NCBI RefSeq assembly: GCF_000227765.1
Contig: NZ_JH165159.1
Location: 1,173,921 to 1,218,927, forward strand
Source of the DNA: Neisseria wadsworthii 9715
Lineage (GTDB): Bacteria; Pseudomonadota; Gammaproteobacteria; Burkholderiales; Neisseriaceae
Direction of reading: 5' to 3'
DNA length: 45,007 bases
The notes under the pieces were generated by a model. That model was not told the DNA's origin, did not search any database, and saw only the letters and a program-made list of their open reading frames with translations. Shown in pieces: positions 44,229-45,007 of this stretch. The position numbers and the translations under genes are program-made. Position 1 is the stretch's first letter; every line of letters starts with the position of its first letter.

Positions 44229-45007
44229 ATGATAAAAACTCACTTATTACCTATAGCCGCTATGGTAGGGATTGCGTTCAATATGCCTGCCTATGCCGAT
44301 ACGGTTGAAGCTACGGATAATCAAGCTGAAGCCACGGAAGTAGAAACAGTAACTGTAAAAGGAAAGCGTCAAGGGCAGGTAACGACCGAGCGTAAAACCC
44401 GCGAAGATATCGATAACGAGATGATTCGGGATACCCGCGATTTGGTGCGTTACTCCACAGATGTCGGCATTTCTGATAATGGCCGACATTTAAAAGGCTT
44501 TGCAATGCGCGGTGTGGAAGGCAACCGTGTGGGCGTGAGCGTGGATGGCGTGAGCTTGCCTGATTCGGAAGAAAATACCTTATATGCGCGCTACGGTAAT
44601 TTTAATTCATCACGCTTATCAATTGATCCTGAGCTTGTGCGCACTATTGATATTGTAAAAGGTGCTGATTCATTTGAAGCAGGTAGCGGAGCATTGGGCG
44701 GTAATGTCAATTACCGAACATTGGAAGTGCGGGATATTGTTGATCCTGAGCAGAAGTTCGGTGCATTGTTGCGTACCGGTTATGCAACCAAAAACCGAGA
44801 ATGGACACACACGGCAGGGGCGGGTTTTGTTGGGGATTCAATAGATGCTATCGTCTTATACTCCCACCGCTATGGTCACCAGCTTAAGAGCAGAGGTGAA
44901 GGTAATATCTATAGAGGAAGTGAAAGTCAGCATCCGGATCCTGCCGAGCACAAAAATCACAGTTTTTTGACAAAATTTGCTTATCAAATTACCCCCGAAC
45001 ACAGGCT
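44229..45007 (+). CDS. TonB-dependent haem/haemoglobin-type receptor, first 259 codons
   Basis: An outer-membrane receptor taking up haem or iron-protein ligands with TonB energy; the window ends inside it. Residues 1-25 are a signal peptide (ending PAYA-DTVEA). TonB box-like VETVTVKGKRQ is at about 38-48. The plug domain follows: DLVRYSTDVGISDN, FAMRGVEGNRVGVSVDGVSL, KGADSFEAGSGALGGNVNYR. The pattern RGV-x-(G/K)-NRV...DGV and LYARYGNFNSSR matches the HmbR/HpuB group of neisserial haemoglobin receptors. No homopolymeric phase-variation tract is seen in the visible part. Ribosome binding site is weak. Confidence 0.88.
   Translation, partial: MIKTHLLPIAAMVGIAFNMPAYADTVEATDNQAEATEVETVTVKGKRQGQVTTERKTREDIDNEMIRDTRDLVRYSTDVGISDNGRHLKGFAMRGVEGNRVGVSVDGVSLPDSEENTLYARYGNFNSSRLSIDPELVRTIDIVKGADSFEAGSGALGGNVNYRTLEVRDIVDPEQKFGALLRTGYATKNREWTHTAGAGFVGDSIDAIVLYSHRYGHQLKSRGEGNIYRGSESQHPDPAEHKNHSFLTKFAYQITPEHR

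Noticed and set aside
44229-44600. Phase variation tract in the receptor gene
   Set aside because: Haemoglobin receptors of pathogenic Neisseria have G or C runs, but no run of more than a few identical bases was found in the visible coding part.

Overview
The window comes from a member of the Neisseriaceae, most likely a Neisseria close to N. wadsworthii. The main clue is the sequence ATGCCTGTCTGAA, which sits after almost every gene, often as an inverted pair that makes a hairpin. It matches the DNA uptake sequence dialect called TG-wadDUS, not the AG-DUS (AGGCCGTCTGAA) of N. meningitidis and most relatives. Gene content agrees: lipoprotein azurin, a TfoX-C/TadA fusion, an IS1016-group insertion sequence, a Correia-type element, and the ptsN-hprK-rapZ cluster are all seen in this family.

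Layout. 1-2 kb: the tail of an unknown gene, a hypothetical membrane protein and an IS1016-group element whose transposase has an in-frame stop. 2-5 kb: narHJI, nitrate reductase subunits without narG. 5-8.7 kb: NhaC antiporter, GST and glutathione peroxidase, aroQ, rpsO. 8.9-12.3 kb: an operon of a BCCT carrier, a 42-residue membrane protein and a carnitine-acyltransferase-family enzyme. 12.4-16.8 kb: rbfA, xseA, rluB and scpB, separated by repeats. 16.8-17.7 kb: a lone AT-rich gene with a HEPN-like motif. 17.8-21.2 kb: rbgA, then the ptsN-hprK-rapZ operon. 21.7-25.7 kb: a NhaD-type antiporter, a DeoR-type regulator, lysO, fpr. 25.8-35.3 kb: a Correia element, then msbA, apaH, recN, nadK, tadA and secA, all on the minus strand. 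35.5-38 kb: a DciA-like protein, azurin, a MOSC protein and a PepSY protein. 38.1-43.3 kb: avtA and a sitABCD/yfeABCD-type Mn/Fe importer, bounded on both sides by AG-DUS hairpins. 43.4-45 kb: ridA and the first 259 codons of a TonB-dependent haem/haemoglobin-type receptor.

How it fits together. Most of the window is stable core genome. Three blocks look imported. narHJI and avtA-sitABCD carry the AG-DUS dialect inside coding sequence and at their edges, which suggests they came by transformation from another Neisseria. The AT-rich HEPN-like gene sits alone between scpB and rbgA. Metal and haem acquisition cluster at the right end, where the sit promoter has a Fur-box-like sequence between its -35 and -10 and the receptor gene has an AT-rich palindromic upstream region. 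Intergenic DNA is rich in small palindromic repeats, including a family that seems to combine Correia-like ends with a different palindromic core.

The best candidates for something little described are the BCCT / 42-residue protein / acyltransferase operon, the HEPN-like islet, and the composite repeat family. No rRNA, tRNA, CRISPR array or prophage was seen. All identifications rest on reading translated sequence and motifs; no database search was possible.
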